Below, piece after piece: positions 45,441 to 57,606 of a DNA stretch of 64,000 nt. The stretch covers positions 29,814,474 to 29,878,473 of the forward strand of contig NC_064540.1 of assembly GCF_023856365.1 (NCBI RefSeq), in the 5' to 3' direction. Position 1 is the stretch's first letter. Every line of letters begins with the position of its first letter. Source of the stretch: Brienomyrus brachyistius (Eukaryota; Chordata; Actinopteri; Osteoglossiformes; Mormyridae). A model generated the notes under the pieces. It had not been told where the DNA came from and did not search any database. It saw nothing but the letters and a program-made list of their open reading frames with translations. Position numbers and translations under genes: made by a program.

Positions 45441-46059
45441 AAACTAGAGTTGGTAATCTAAAGGAGAGTCCCGAAGTAATCCGAACAACATAAACATCAT
45501 GACTACAATATACTGGAATAAGGTCTTTAATAAAATGGAGTCAGATATGTAAATAAAAGAATACTTTATATATTAAAAAGGGTAAGTAATTTCCAGGAGC
45601 GCTCAGAAGGACCAACACGCATTCATAGCCTTCGGCTGCGCCATTGGATTCTGCCATTGGGCCAGTGGGCGGTTCCCTACACCGCCACAAATATAGATTT
45701 ATATTTGCCATTAATATAAATTATTCAGAGAACTGTAAAACTTCACAACAAATGGAGTGAGATTGGTAAGCTCAATCTCTCCTTAAGACTTACCATAGAG
45801 CACTTCAAACGACAAAGTCCTTAGCACAGCATCTTCCCGTGATGGGCAATATAGTTGTACTGACACGTCAGTTCATTGGCCATCAGAAATCCCATCATTC
45901 TTTGTGTGGCTTCATAAACTGTTCATCCACCAATTTTACTCACAGGACACACCTGAGTAAAACAATTTTTTTAAATATTATACAATAAAACAGGTAATAC
46001 AATAAGTACAATAAAATTAATATATAAAAATCCTATAAAAATTGCATGGACTCAAATAT
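45441..46059. other. Unclassified DNA
   Basis: No supported gene or repeat family. Confidence 0.35.
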
Positions 46060-46540
46060 TAACAGTAGAAATTTATACTCACAGCATTCTTAAAAAAAAT
46101 CTTCATCACTCAATTTTTGTTACATAAAAACATCATCTACAGTTTTTAGTGGAAACATTCCCTCAGGAAGAGATGGGGCAGACGCTTGTCTTGTCCAGCT
46201 GCCAGAAAAGCATTTGTAAAATTCTTCCTTGTACATTCAGGGTGTCTTTTATGTCTTCAAGCAAGGTAGAAACTGTGACCAATTCAACATGCAGCACACT
46301 TGATGATTTGATGATGGGTACTGTATGTCACTTGATGCTTGCTGGGGAGTTCGGAGTGGTGTCACTGAAGATACGGAAGGCTTTTATTCACATCTTTGTG
46401 GGTGGGGAGGGAGCAATGTCTGTGGTGAAGGTGGTGGCTTGCATGGTTCACATGTTTCTTATTCAGATTTTAAATTGGAGTACTTTATTTTCCTATTGCC
46501 AAGCAAGGTATAGTTATGAAACAGAAACTCATTTATGAAT
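46060..46540 (-). pseudogene. Possible DUF4806-type fragment
   Basis: The minus strand reads LEDIKDTLNVQGRILQMLF, then in a shifted frame FPLKTVDDVF and KLSDEDFFKNAV. This order resembles fish proteins with DUF4806, in which a helical segment precedes FPL-T-EDV and a D-F-K motif. There are breaks and no full domain. The opposite-strand 129-residue frame is likely the shadow. Confidence 0.35.
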
Positions 46541-46689
46541 ATTCATGTTCTATATATTGTGTGAATGTAGTGAAACATTTATTACAAAATCTTAGTATGA
46601 CAACTGTGGTAATTTTATCCTGCCTAACTAACCCTGCAATCTATTTATGTGCACCTATGTGCATACTACTCAGTAATATATAAAATTAT

Positions 46690-47515
46690 ACTACGGGACC
46701 GTTGAATGCTTGAATCTGATTGGCTGACGAACGTTCTGAGGTGTGCAATTATTTTCAGGGAAACGCACGGCGAACGTAGTTCCAGGCAGCTCTCTTGACC
46801 GCATTACAGTTCCATATCACTTCGCATAGTTAACTGTAAAAACGGAAATTAGCATACAGTACCTATACAGCACACAGGACTAACTAAAACAACAACATGA
46901 CAGACGATTTTCCGAAAGTAAATTTTTATATTTACGGTGAATATGAAACTTTCAACAACTGGGCTGTAGCAGTATTAGTTAGCCTAGTGTACCAACTTAA
47001 AAGCTACACATGACATTTCTCACTAGCGAGGTAATAACAGCGCTGCATCTTAAAGCAGACTTACAGTTTAGAGACGGTGCTTCAGAACACTGTTGAGGGA
47101 CACACAGAGGTAGCCTAATTCATACAAGCTCTCTCTCTCTCTGTTTCTCTTTCTCTGTGTCTCTGTCTCTCTCGCTCTCTTTCTAATAACTTCATTATTA
47201 ACTGCATTAGTCTGCTATCAATGGCTCAAGCCTCCATTGCCAGCTTTAAAATGACGTTTTGGAACTAGCAAAAGAGTCGTTGGATGAGATGCGGAAGAAA
47301 TAATCCTACTCACAATAGCGATTTAAGTAGAAAAACCGGACGAATCCCTTGAAATATATCATCTGATCGATGTCTTGAGGTGTGGCAACCGTAGTATAAG
47401 CAGAATAATTGACTCCGGACTGTTGAATTATTAGAAAAATAATGCATCACCACGTTGAGTGTGCATTATTTTCTAATAATTCAACGACCCGTCGTCAATT
47501 ATTCCTTACATAAAT
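46690..47515. mobile_element. MITE-like element with terminal hairpin
   Basis: The left end ACGGGACCGTTGAATGCTTG and the reverse complement of the right end (GACGGGTCGTTGAATTATTAG) form imperfect terminal inverted repeats. A 47404-47510 hairpin (AATAATTGAC with TTATTAGAAAAATAATGCA against its complement) sits at the right end. Between are CT-rich runs (47125-47185) and no coding sequence. Confidence 0.6.
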
Positions 47516-48039
47516 GATAAATCAGAATCAGAATACAGATACATATATAAAGATCCCATGCATCCTAGATCATTAAATTAAACCAGACGTCCAAGGATTA
47601 ACAGGATGTAGATAGATAATAACCTTTTCTGCTACATACTTTCTTTGTCATTATCCTCTGTCCACGTGTGAATCAGTTTGAAGATTTTAACTCATTAGTT
47701 TTTTCCCTGGCCTGTGAAATCCTATAAAACATCACCAAATCTTTAAGGAAATTTGTTGTAATAGAAAAGAATTTTGCAGACAAGCATACAAGAGCTTCAA
47801 AATTAACCTACAGTACCTTTCTCAAATCCAGTTTAAAATGTTCTCCTGCTAATTTCCACCTATGGATATGAGTTATTGTATTTGAACTAATATTGAAGTA
47901 AGTACTTGGTTGAAGAGCATCCGGACCTGTTAGAATCTTGTAAAGATGGCAGCGCGTATGGATGCAGAGGCCCCTCGCTCTCCGAGTTTTGTACCAATTA
48001 CTGTGAGTTCTAATATATGTTCGAGTGATAGTTAGTTTA
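47516..48039. other. Unclassified DNA before a LINE
   Basis: AT-rich, no gene supported. Confidence 0.35.
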
Positions 48040-50900
48040 TGTTAGTGTGCGCGGAGTTCAGCGTGTACGCTCACAATATAGTCATCAATTCCTTCTGGAT
48101 CTAAGGAATACTCATAGCCTGCACCTGGTAGTCGCGGAGGAACTTCGGGACCTAGGACTACTACGCCAGTCTAGTTCATCCCGGACTCGCCTGCTACAGC
48201 ACGCCCCCAGAGAGGAGGCACCGAAAGCAGTGTGAGAGGAAGCAGAAGCAGGGCAAGTGCGGAGGCATCTGGGCTAGGCTAGCAGCTATCTCACACAGAC
48301 CAGCGATACCATCACTGCTAATGGCAAATGTACGCTCACTGGACAACAAAACTGACCACATACAGCTCCTGAGAACTGCACAGCGTGATGTGAGAGACTG
48401 CTGTGTTCTCATTTTTATGGAGACATGGCTAAACAACAACATCCCGGACTCCGCTATCCAACTAGCCGGGTTAACATGCTACCGTGCCGACCGAGTCTTA
48501 GTGGATGGAGGTAAGACCTGCGGTGGGGGAGTTTGTGTTTACATCAACGACGCTTGGTTTTGCAACGATGCCGTCGTTCACAATCATCGTTCTCCGTTAG
48601 CGGAGTTCTTTATTATTAAATACCGACCTTTCTATATACCGCGGGAGTTCACAGCGATTTTGCTGATTGCTGTTTACATCCCCCACCGCTAATACCAACC
48701 ACAAAAGCGAGGCACTTAACGAACTCTATCAGGAGATCAACGAACAGCAGACAGCACACCCAGACGGATTTCTCATCACAGCAGGAGATTTCAGTCATGC
48801 GGATTTTAAGGTTTTATTGCCCAAACTTCACCAGCATGTGGACTTTCCAACAAGGGGAGACAACTTTTTGGATTTAGTTCGCACAACATGCAAGGGAGTT
48901 TACAAGGCCTCCCCCCTTCCCCACCTGGGTCTCTCTGACCACATCACAATCATGCTGAGACCTGCATACAGACCCAGATTGAGAGCCATCAAACCAACAA
49001 AAAAGGAGGTACGGGTGCGGCCAGAGGGGGCCTCCTATGCATTAAAGGAATGTTTCATTACCACAGACTGGGACATTTTCAAACAAGCTGCCACTCAATC
49101 CAACCACACGGACACAGAGGAATACACTGAGGCCGTTACGGCATAAATCTCTAAATGCATTGAAGATGTCACTCATTCCAAAACTGTTACTGTTGAAGCA
49201 AATCAGAAACCATGGCTGACAGGGAAAGTACACAGGCTCCTGAGAGCATGGGACGCAGCCTTCAGGGCCGGTGACACCGCAGGCCTAATTACAGCAAGCA
49301 ACCTGTTCCGTGGAATCAAGATGGCAAAACAACAATAAAATATCTGGATATTTCAGCAACACTAGAGACGCATAGAGCCTCTGGCGGGGCATTCAAACTC
49401 TCACGGACTACAAAACACCTCCCCAGACTTGTGATAATGACATCTTTAACATCTCCCTGAGCCAAGCAACTGTTCCCATGTGTTTCAAAGCCTCCACAAT
49501 AATACCAATTCCGAAGAAGTCCCACCCATCCTGCGTCAATGATTATTGGCCTGTTGCACTGACATTGACCATCATGAAGTGCTTCGAGTGACTGGTGATG
49601 GAAAACCCAAAAAACTCCATCCTCCCCTGACCCGATGTAGTTTGCATACAGGTCAAAAAGGTCCAGAGATGATGCCATCTCCGCTGCTTTATATTCAGCC
49701 CTCACACACCTCGACTCGAAGAACTCATATGTACGAATGCTGTTTCTCGACTTCAGTTCAGCATTCAATACTATCAATCCCCAGCAGCAAACTTGGACAA
49801 TTGGGCCTCAAAACATCCCTCTGTAACTGGGTCTTGGACTTCCTAACAAGAAGGACACAAAAAGTATGGGTCGGCAGCAACACCTCCAGCACCAGGATGC
49901 TCACCACAGGGGCTCCACAGGGGTGTGTGCTAAGCCCACTACTCTTTACACTACTGACACACGACTGTAACCTACAGCACAAACCACTTCATCAAGTATG
50001 CAGACGACACAACTGTAGTGGGCGTCATAAACAACAACGAGGAAACCAGCTAAAGAAGTGAGGTGAGCCACTTGGTCCAATGATGCAAGGCGAATGGTCT
50101 CTTCCTGAATGTGGGGAAGACCAAAGAAATGGTTATAGATTTCAGGAGAAGACCTCCTCAGCATGTCTTACTGATCATGGACAGCATTGCTGTAGAGAGG
50201 GTGAGAACAACAAAATTTCTGGGGGTGCATATCGCTGAGCATCTCTCCTGGACCAATAACACCACATCACTGACCAAGAAGGCACAAACAAGTCTCTACT
50301 TCCTCCGTAAACTAAGGAGGGCGAAAGTTCCACCCCCCATCATGCTCTATTTTTACAGAGGAACTACTGAGAGTATCATCACTGGCTGTATCGCTGTGTG
50401 GTTCGGAAGCTCATGCCGTAAGGCTCTGCAACGGGTAGTGAATACAGCCAGCAAGATCATCGGCACCTCCCTGCCCTCCTCACAGACACTTTCAATACCC
50501 TCCTGAACCGCAGAGCCATCAGCATTGCTGGAGACTCCTCCTACCCCTTACACTCCCACTTCAGCCTCTTGCCTTCAGGGAGAAGGTACCGGACCCTCGG
50601 GACCACTCCACAAGACTCTTAAACTGCTTTATCTACCAGGCTGTCAGGAGGCTGAACTCTGTCCATTACCTCCCAACTCTGCCTCCTGCCCCTGGATGGT
50701 ATTTTATTTTTTCACTGACTACCTCAAGAACTGTTTACACTCATACCTTTCCGCTGCTAATTTGTATTTGATTTGTATGATTGCTGCCATTTGCACTGTA
50801 TTGTTCACCATTTGCATCACTACATTCATATTATTACCATTTGCACAGTCGCCTCTTCTACTCCTACCATTTGCACAACTGAATATATATTTATTGTAAC
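48040..50900 (+). mobile_element. CR1/L2/Rex1-type LINE, near full coding span, broken
   Basis: The endonuclease part reads MANVRSLDNKTDHIQ at 48321, METWLNNNIPDSAIQLAG, and GDFSHADF and GLSDHITIM (APE catalytic motifs). A linker runs to 49330. The RT follows in broken frames: [14 protein letters not shown] with [11 protein letters not shown] near 49740, then LTTGAPQGCVLSPLLFTLL (49900). The catalytic YADDT-like region near 49995 survives only as KYADDTT in a shifted frame, and the thumb and C-terminus read NVGKTKEMVIDFRR through SKIIGTSLPSSQTL. The 3' region to 50900 includes repeated CATTTGCAC. At least four shifts or stops make it inactive. Confidence 0.85.
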
Positions 50901-50906
50901 CATTTG

Positions 50907-51319
50907 GGGGGCGGCATGGTGGTGCAGTAGCCAGTCTTGCCCGGGCCAGAGGATCCTTTTCATGGAGCTCTGAAATAGACTGATGCAGGCTGATCAGAGT
51001 TGGGTCCTGTAGGACCTATAAGTTTTATGTCCTTACAACAGCATGGTGGTGCAGTGGTTAGCACTGTTGCCTCACACCTCTGGGACCCGGGTTCAAGTGT
51101 CCGCCTGGGTTACATGTGTGCGGAGTTTGCATGTTTTCCCCATGTCGTCGTGGGGTTTCCTCCGGGTACTCCGGTTTCCCCCCACAGTCCAAAAACATGC
51201 AGAGGCTAATTGCAGTTGCTAAATTGCCCCTAGGAATGCATGTGTGAGTGACTGGAGTGTGAGTGTGCCCTGCGATGGGCTGGCCCCCCATTCTGGGTTG
51301 TTCCCTGCCTCGTGCCCAT
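50907..51319 (+). repeat. SINE copy with duplicated head, 3'-truncated
   Basis: A SINE head (GGCGGCATGGTGGTGCAGT) at 50911 is followed by about 113 bp identical or nearly so to reversed 44030-44135. Then comes a second head at 51042 and the normal SINE body, to GTGCCCA at 51319. The 3' tail is lost at a junction with the next LINE fragment. Confidence 0.7.
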
Positions 51320-51324
51320 AGAAA

Positions 51325-52560
51325 TAACAGTGCCACAAAAATTGAACCCTGTGGTACCCCACTACAAATGCAGGCTCACTGTGGCAATGTGCCTCTAAAC
51401 TACCTGCTACTTCCTCTCTGTTAACCACTTTTCAATCCAAGCTGCTATATTTCCAAAAATTCTTGCTGCTTTGAACTTAAAAAGGAGCCGTTTGTGGAAG
51501 ACAACATCAGAGGCCTTCTGGAAATCCATCACATTGTCACATTGTAGGCCATTTTGTGATCAATTTCTCTTGCAGCTTCCTCAAACAACTCAAGTAGATT
51601 AGTTAAAGTGGGTCTACCTCTTCTAAATCCATGTTGGCTATCCATCAGAATGTTATTTGAATCATGGTAATCTACCATTTTTGCTTGGATTATATGTAGC
51701 TTCCAATGATACTTGTCCATTTAGACAAATTAAACTAACTGGCTTATAGTTTGGTAATTTATAGTTTACAAATTACTTCTATCCCCATTTTTAAATATGG
51801 GCATTATATCAGCATGCTTCCAATCAGACGGTACCACACCAGCAGATAAGGATATCTGAAATAGTAAAGTTAAAGTTCGGTAAATATCCCTCATCTCTTT
51901 TAAAACTATAGATAAGATGCCATCATGGCCCTGCGATTTATGTATTTTGAGCTTAGTTTTGTAGCACATCAGCTTCAGTTATACATATATTGGAGATGGT
52001 GAGCGACAGGAGAACGTTGGCTAAGCTACATTCCCTGTTGGAGGACATCTCCCATCCATTAAAAGACACACTGTCAGTACTGAGCAGCTTCATAAGCGAC
52101 AGACTGTTGCATCCAAGGTGCGCGACAGTGTGAGAGATACCGCAGGCCTTTTCTTCCATCTGCCATCAGACTTTACAACAAACAATAAGAACATACCATT
52201 TGTATTTTATTGTATATATTGTATTTTATTTTATTTATATTAATTTTTTTCTATTGTTTGATACTACTGTTATTGCTTTCTGTTATTTCTTGTTTTTTTT
52301 CTGCATTCTGCTTATTTCTGCTGCACTGTCCACTTTGCTCCTGTATGATGCAAATTTCCCACCCGTGGGACTAATAAAGGCTATTTTATCTTATATTAGT
52401 CATAGACAATGCTGGATTAGTAATAAAAGTTATGTTACTCGAGTCCTCTACGATGAATACCCATGTAAAACAATCATTAAGCTCGTTAACTGTATCAATT
52501 TTATTTTCAATTATAAGAGCCTTACTATCCTGCAGATTCGTGATTTAAGCTTTTAGAGTT
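51325..52560 (-). pseudogene. LINE (CR1/L2-like) reverse transcriptase fragment, interrupted
   Basis: The minus order is NELNDCFTWVFIVED (52500), then, after the interruption, ITEADVL, HKSQGHDGILSIVLKEMRD, SDWKHADIMPIFK and DSQHGFRRGRPTLTNLLELF, followed by SGVPQGS near 51345. It is the same family as 43237-43650. An unrelated LINE 3' end (51985-52395, plus) splits it. Confidence 0.8.
51985..52395 (+). mobile_element. LINE 3' end inserted in another LINE
   Basis: A short C-terminal coding part (VSDRRTLAKLHSLLEDISHP, then FISDRLLHPRC) leads to a T-rich 3' end, finishing in CGTGGGACTAATAAAGG and TTATCTTA. This is the usual 3' terminus of an L2/Rex1-type fish LINE. It is a classic 5'-truncated insertion. 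Confidence 0.75.
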
Positions 52561-52576
52561 CGTTTGGACTTAAAAT

Positions 52577-54328
52577 TGTCATGGCTGCATTTCGGGGAAA
52601 CAGCACAGAAACCGTGAGGTTGGATAAACGGGAGTTTTTGGGGAAAATAGGCAAAAAAAAATCACCAAACACATGCAAGACTGAAGTCAATGACAGGAAA
52701 GGGGTTATACTGACTTGGAAGCACTTAATACACAAGGCTAATTAACAACAACTAGACACAGCTGGGAACACTGGGATTCCACATGCAGTAAATGAGGGGG
52801 GCGTGGCACATGGTTGGATCGGCCGAGCAGGGCATGACAGGAAGCAAATGGATGAGCCTAAGAGGAGCGAATGGATGAGACCGGGAACACAAAGGCACCT
52901 AGAAAAACAAAGCAATAACATTAACGGGGCACAGGGAACAGCATGGACACACAGAACAGGCACAAGGGCAACAACCAGGATAATAACTGACAAACCACGA
53001 GGAACGCAGACGGACACAAGGGCACCAAAGTTGGGAACAACGAAGGGACCACACCAGGGGGCAGAAAATCAATAGGAGGAACAAAGGGACCAGGGGGAAA
53101 CAAAGGTGGAACAGAAGGACAAGGAGGATACACAGGCAGTACAGAACCAGGGGGCAAGGAGGCAAAGGGCAGGCGACTGCCGTGCCGAAGCACGAGGGAA
53201 TGCAGGTGAGCCAAGGGGCAGGGCGGTCAGTTACCGACCCTGACACAGGTATCCTCTCCCTCTGTGGAACACTGAGAGACAGGGGGCTGGCCAGGATCTG
53301 CCATGCTGGAGTGGTGGTCGGGGTGACCCACTGGGCAGGCTCCTCAGGGCAGTCATCAGGTAAATTCCCGAGGGGTCCGACTCGAGTTCGTCCTCCATCC
53401 CCACCAAGGAGGAAGGAGCGGTGGTCCGACAGTTGGGGACATCCTCAGGGACAGGGGCAGGAACTGCCGGAACTGGAACCACGGGGGGCGGAGCAGGAAC
53501 TGCGGGGACTTAAGCAGGAACCACCGGGACAGGAACCACGGGGGCTGGAGCAGGAACCTTCAGGACAGGAACCGCGGCTTCGGGTGCTGACTCGGGAATA
53601 TAGGCGATGGGTGTAGACAGCGAAGCAGCGGGCAGATGAACCTTTGGAGCAGGCGGCGCGAATACCCCCTGGTAGAGTATCAGGAGAGGCTCCTCCAGAC
53701 ATGCCACAAGGTAAACAGCTGAGAGAGAGACGGACCCCAGGAAGACCCCTGATATGTGTCTGCGGACTCTCCGCTTTTTCTTCCAGGCAGTTTTTCTCAG
53801 AGGTGTGGACACTTCTGGCAATTCTGCCAGTGGTCCATGCGGCAGTTCACAGTCCAGCGTGACTTGCCTCATCATCACCTCCTCAAATCCGCCTCTCAGG
53901 TTCTGCTGCACCTCTTCGGCTAAGTGTGGGTTGCTTGATGGGAAGATCTCCCCCAACATGTCCCTAGACCGAGCAACAATGGCATGAGCCGTGGGGTCTT
54001 CCTGTACTTCTGGCTGTTGGAGCCAGTAACATACCTCATCCACTAAATCTAGGTATTCCTCCTTTGTAATTCAAGGTGTCTTCTTTTGCGGTTTGTTAAT
54101 TCTGTCACAGTTGCATTCCGAGGAAACAGCACAGAAGCTGTGGGTTCGGGTAAACGGGAGTTTATTCAGGGAAAATAAAAAACACAGAACACACACAAAA
54201 CCGACGTCAATGACCAGATAGGGGTAAGACACAGGCATGTGCCTTGGAAGCACTTAATACACAAGGCTAATTAACTACAACTAGACACAGCTGGGAACAC
54301 TGGGATTCCACATGCAGTAAATGAGGCT
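52577..54328 (-). mobile_element. Small-protein LTR family, copy D, longest
   Basis: The 3' LTR is 52577-52839 (263 bp, TGTCATGCCC start) and the 5' LTR is 54103-54328, cut by the Tc1 fragment at 54329. The LTRs clearly match each other (AACAGCACAGAA, ACTTAATACACAAGG and CTGGGAACACTGGGATTCC blocks). The internal region is only about 1.26 kb and holds one coding block and a low-complexity tail. No RT, RNase H or integrase is seen, so it must rely on another element to move. Confidence 0.85.
53510..54076 (-). CDS. Small conserved protein of the non-autonomous LTR element
   Basis: The open frame runs from about 54076 (EEYLDLVDEVCYWLQQPEVQ, with GTG at 54043 taken by a naive start call) to 53510. 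Order: an acidic helical block, then HAIVARSRDMLGEIFPSSNP, MMRQVTLDCE, LAELPEVSTP, a basic WKKKRRVRRH, a hydrophobic stretch SVSLSAVYLVACLEEPLLIL, and a Pro/Ala/Val-rich tail (VPAPAPVVPVP). The same blocks occur in copy A (11311-11656 and 14019 on). I do not recognise the family. It could be a gag-like packaging protein, but this is inference. The original start codon seems lost, since a stop lies 15 bases upstream. Confidence 0.6.
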
Positions 54329-55060
54329 GGAAAGAGCTACGGGGCAATTGCCAAGCAGCTTGGGGAAAATAGATCAACTGTTGGAGCAATTGTTAAAAAA
54401 TGGAAGAGGCTAAAGACGGCTGTCAGTCTCCCTCGTACTGGAACTCCATGCAAGATCTGACCTCGTGGGGTATGACTGATGATAAGAGAGGTGAGGAATC
54501 AGCCCAGAACTACACGAGAGGAGCTGGTTAATGACATGAAGGGAGCTGGGACCATAGTTTCATAGTTGTTTGTAGAACACTACGCTGTCATGGTTTCAAA
54601 TCATGCATGCTCAAGTCATCACATGTCCAGGCCCATCTGAAGTTTGCCAATGACCATCTGGATGATCCAGACGAGGCATGGGAGAAAGTCATGTGGTCAG
54701 ATGAGACCAAACTTTTTGGTCTAAACTTCACTCCTCGTGTTTGGAGGAAAAAGGAGGGGGAGTTGCATCCCAAGAACACCATCCCTACTGTGAAGCACGG
54801 GGGTGGAAACATCATGCTTTGGGGGTGCTTTTCTGTGAAGGGGACAGGACAACTACACTGTATTAAGGAGAGGATGAATGGGGCCATGTATTGTGAGATT
54901 TTGAGCAACAACCTCCTTCCCTCAGTCAGAGCATTGAAGATGGGTCGTGGCTAGGTCTTCCAACATGACAATGACCCGAAGCACACAGCCAGGATAACCA
55001 AGGAGTGGCTCTGCAAGAATCATATCAAGGTTCTGGAGTGGCCTAGCCAGTCTCAAAAGG
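54329..55060 (+). pseudogene. Tc1-like transposase fragment
   Basis: From SYGAIAKQLG-like helix-turn-helix sequence at 54340, through [20 protein letters not shown] (catalytic Asp context) and [13 protein letters not shown], to [18 protein letters not shown] (to about 55040). There are several stops (54460, 54950). No terminal repeat was found; it ends abruptly against R1 repeat sequence near 55060. Confidence 0.85.
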
Positions 55061-55686
55061 GAGGGCTTTTAGAGTTTGCTCAATCAAAAAACACCTGACA
55101 TATATAGTTTAAGTTTTTTCTTAAGATGTATAAGGATCATTTTGTTATAGCCAAATTTTAAATTAGTATAAATGTGATATAAGTCATTTAGGTAACGAGA
55201 TTTGAGGAAGAACCTAAATAGCAGCTAGAAATGATCGACCAGGCAGACAGAAGTCTGCTTTTCTTATCTAAGGGTAGGGGGTGTAGGAACTGTGGAATCA
55301 GGCAAGGGTGTAAGAATTTAGGATATATTTTTTGTTATTTTAAAGAAGGTGGACATGATTATTTAATTACATTTAATAGGAACTAGTAAGCTGTATTTAG
55401 CATCATGCATCAAAAACACATTTTTAAAAACATCAACAGAATAAACCCTTATGTAACCCTTGTTCCACTTGCTGCAACAAGCGACCGGTGGGCACACAGG
55501 GACCAGTGTACTAGGTTCGGCAGGAGCAGTAACAAGAAAGCAGACACGACGACAGACCCGGATGAAAACTTTATACTTCTTCTTTACTCATGGAAAAAAG
55601 TTAGATAAATATGCTGGATGGGGAGGGAGAGAAAAAACTAATAACTATAGTAATTGCAGGTAAACCCAAAAAAGTTTTTCTTAAAA

Positions 55687-55737
<51 letters not shown>

Positions 55738-56505
55738 TAGATAGATAGATAGGAAAGATGATGTTAGTGTACTTTATATTTAGAATTAATCATACATTTA
55801 TAACTAGTAGTAATAATTACCACTATTTTTTAATTAATTATATTTACTGGAATTATTACTTATTTTACACTTTAGTTATATATTTAGTTCTCCTATACTC
55901 CTGTCATTATATATTTACTTTAGACTTTTTTCTGGACTAATTATTTACTATACAGTTAAAATCTAGTGATTAAAATGTACACATTTCCCCTATGTATCAA
56001 TTTCCCTTGGCCTTATAATTACAACCAATCACTTTTCCCCATACAACATCAATTTTCAAACAAAAGCACAGAAAAAGAAAAATACAGTTAATATCACAGG
56101 AAAAGTAACAATTAAAAAATAGAAATAAAGCAATTATTTAAAATATATTTAGTCTCTATCACAAATGAAAGGGGAGGGAAAAAAAAACCTCAACTCGGTA
56201 ACCAACATGGTCTGCTGCCAGCAGTCAGTGATTCACGTTCAGTTCACTTATCTTCACCAGCTGAGAAAGAGTTCGCTGGGTGGCTTGCCATCGCGGTTGG
56301 TATTTCGGTAACGCTGAATCCGGCAGTATTCACAAAAAAAAAAAACCCTATTACAGCAGGAAGAGTACTGTAGCCGGTTGCAGCTATATCACAGAGATAT
56401 TACCTGGTACACTGGGCGGAGCTTAATGCTCCCACTCTGATGTCATGAGAGGAAGGGGGTGTCCTTTATTCTGATTGGTCGAGGGCTTATGTCCATATAT
56501 GGTAT
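55061..56505. repeat. R1 complex repeat family, right copy, with insertions
   Basis: 55066-55100 repeats 25914 on the plus strand (GTTTGCTCAATCAAAAAACA), and 55130-55400 matches the reverse complement of 25950-26200. Between 55448 and 56388 lies unassigned sequence with A, AT and GATA tracts (55683-55752). From 56388 R1 resumes (GGTACACTGGGCGGAGCTTA) and is cut at 56505 by the Gypsy element. Confidence 0.6.
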
Positions 56506-57543
56506 TGTGGCCTAGTGATCTATAATACCCCTTTTTTCCCTATGAGTAGCCGACTACGCCACCCCAGGGACACTGCCCTGGGGACCCTAACACCCCAACC
56601 CTCAAAACAGCACACAGGTTCGAATCACCGGAAAGGGCCAGAGACGCGAGCCAGTAAAAGTTATTTGTTTTATTACATTCAATGCAAAGGTTCAGTAGTC
56701 CACACCCTAAATCTAAAACCCCGTAGGCGCCCAATCCCTGCCATCGACCCCGCACCCGGCGTAATACACCAACACCGGTGACTTTACAGCACACGCACAC
56801 GGGTGACGTCCACCATACACCAGGCGGGTGCTGCGCAAGGCTACTAGCCCTGAAACACAGATGAGGGAACAAGACACCAGGTTAGTAGGGTACCGCCACT
56901 TTCCATTACCCCGTTAGGCCTGCTTAACCGCCCCCAAGATAAATACAAAATCACAATCAAAATAAATTAACAAACCAAGGCACACAAATAATTAAACATG
57001 CAATAAAATAAAGCATACCAAAACAACCAAAATACAAAATCTTGAGGCAGTATATGCATGGACTAGATGCCGCAATCGGCAGCGGAATAGCAGCACTCCG
57101 AGCAACTCCTGGCACCAAAGTCCCGCTCTGGCCACCCCACGAATCCACGTTCTCCACAGGATGCACAGATGTCGATCGCTGGTAACCAGACAGACAAAAC
57201 AGCGGCGAGGTCCACGTTCCCCAGTAAACCACCAACCGGAAGACTTAAACCACTGCTGGGGCTGCCTTCACCACCTCCCCAACAGCAACAGGACGCAACT
57301 CCCCAGCGGCATGCATTTCCCCAACCATGCGATCAATATACCGCAACCAATGGCTAAGGGATGGTTACGGAAACCAATTAACCCCCTGCCCACTCACAGC
57401 ACAGCTGCTGCTTCCACCGCCAGCAACAGGAACTGCGTCAGCCCCATACCTAACCGAATCCACCCTTTATATAGCGCTAAGCCCCACCCAACACACAGGG
57501 GAACCAATAGGGCAAAGGGATCAATTTTCCCCACTTGGCTACA
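56506..57543 (-). repeat. Gypsy 3' LTR
   Basis: On the minus strand it starts TGTAGCCAAG at 57543 and ends GGCCACA at 56506. A TATA box (TATATAAAGG) lies at 57473-57464 and AATAAA at 56674-56669. Upstream is a purine-rich tract (AAAGGGCGGGGGTGGAA) at 57544-57560. The long frames in the LTR on both strands are artefacts. Confidence 0.93.
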
Positions 57544-57606
57544 TTCCACCCCCGCCCTTTGCATTGTTGCCCCGGCAATGAACAATACTCACCCTGGAAA
57601 GACTGG

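Noticed and set aside
46149..46538. A 129-residue plus-strand gene
   Set aside because: No family resemblance; the opposite strand has a better, though weak, match to DUF4806-type sequence.
55448..56388. A solo LTR starting TGTAACCC
   Set aside because: I could not find a matching end and target duplication, so it is left unassigned.
40865..56505. Upstream KLHDC8A-like exons
   Set aside because: I looked for a minus-strand exon ending in a kelch Gly-Gly with a donor in the right phase and did not find one; it may lie beyond 64000.
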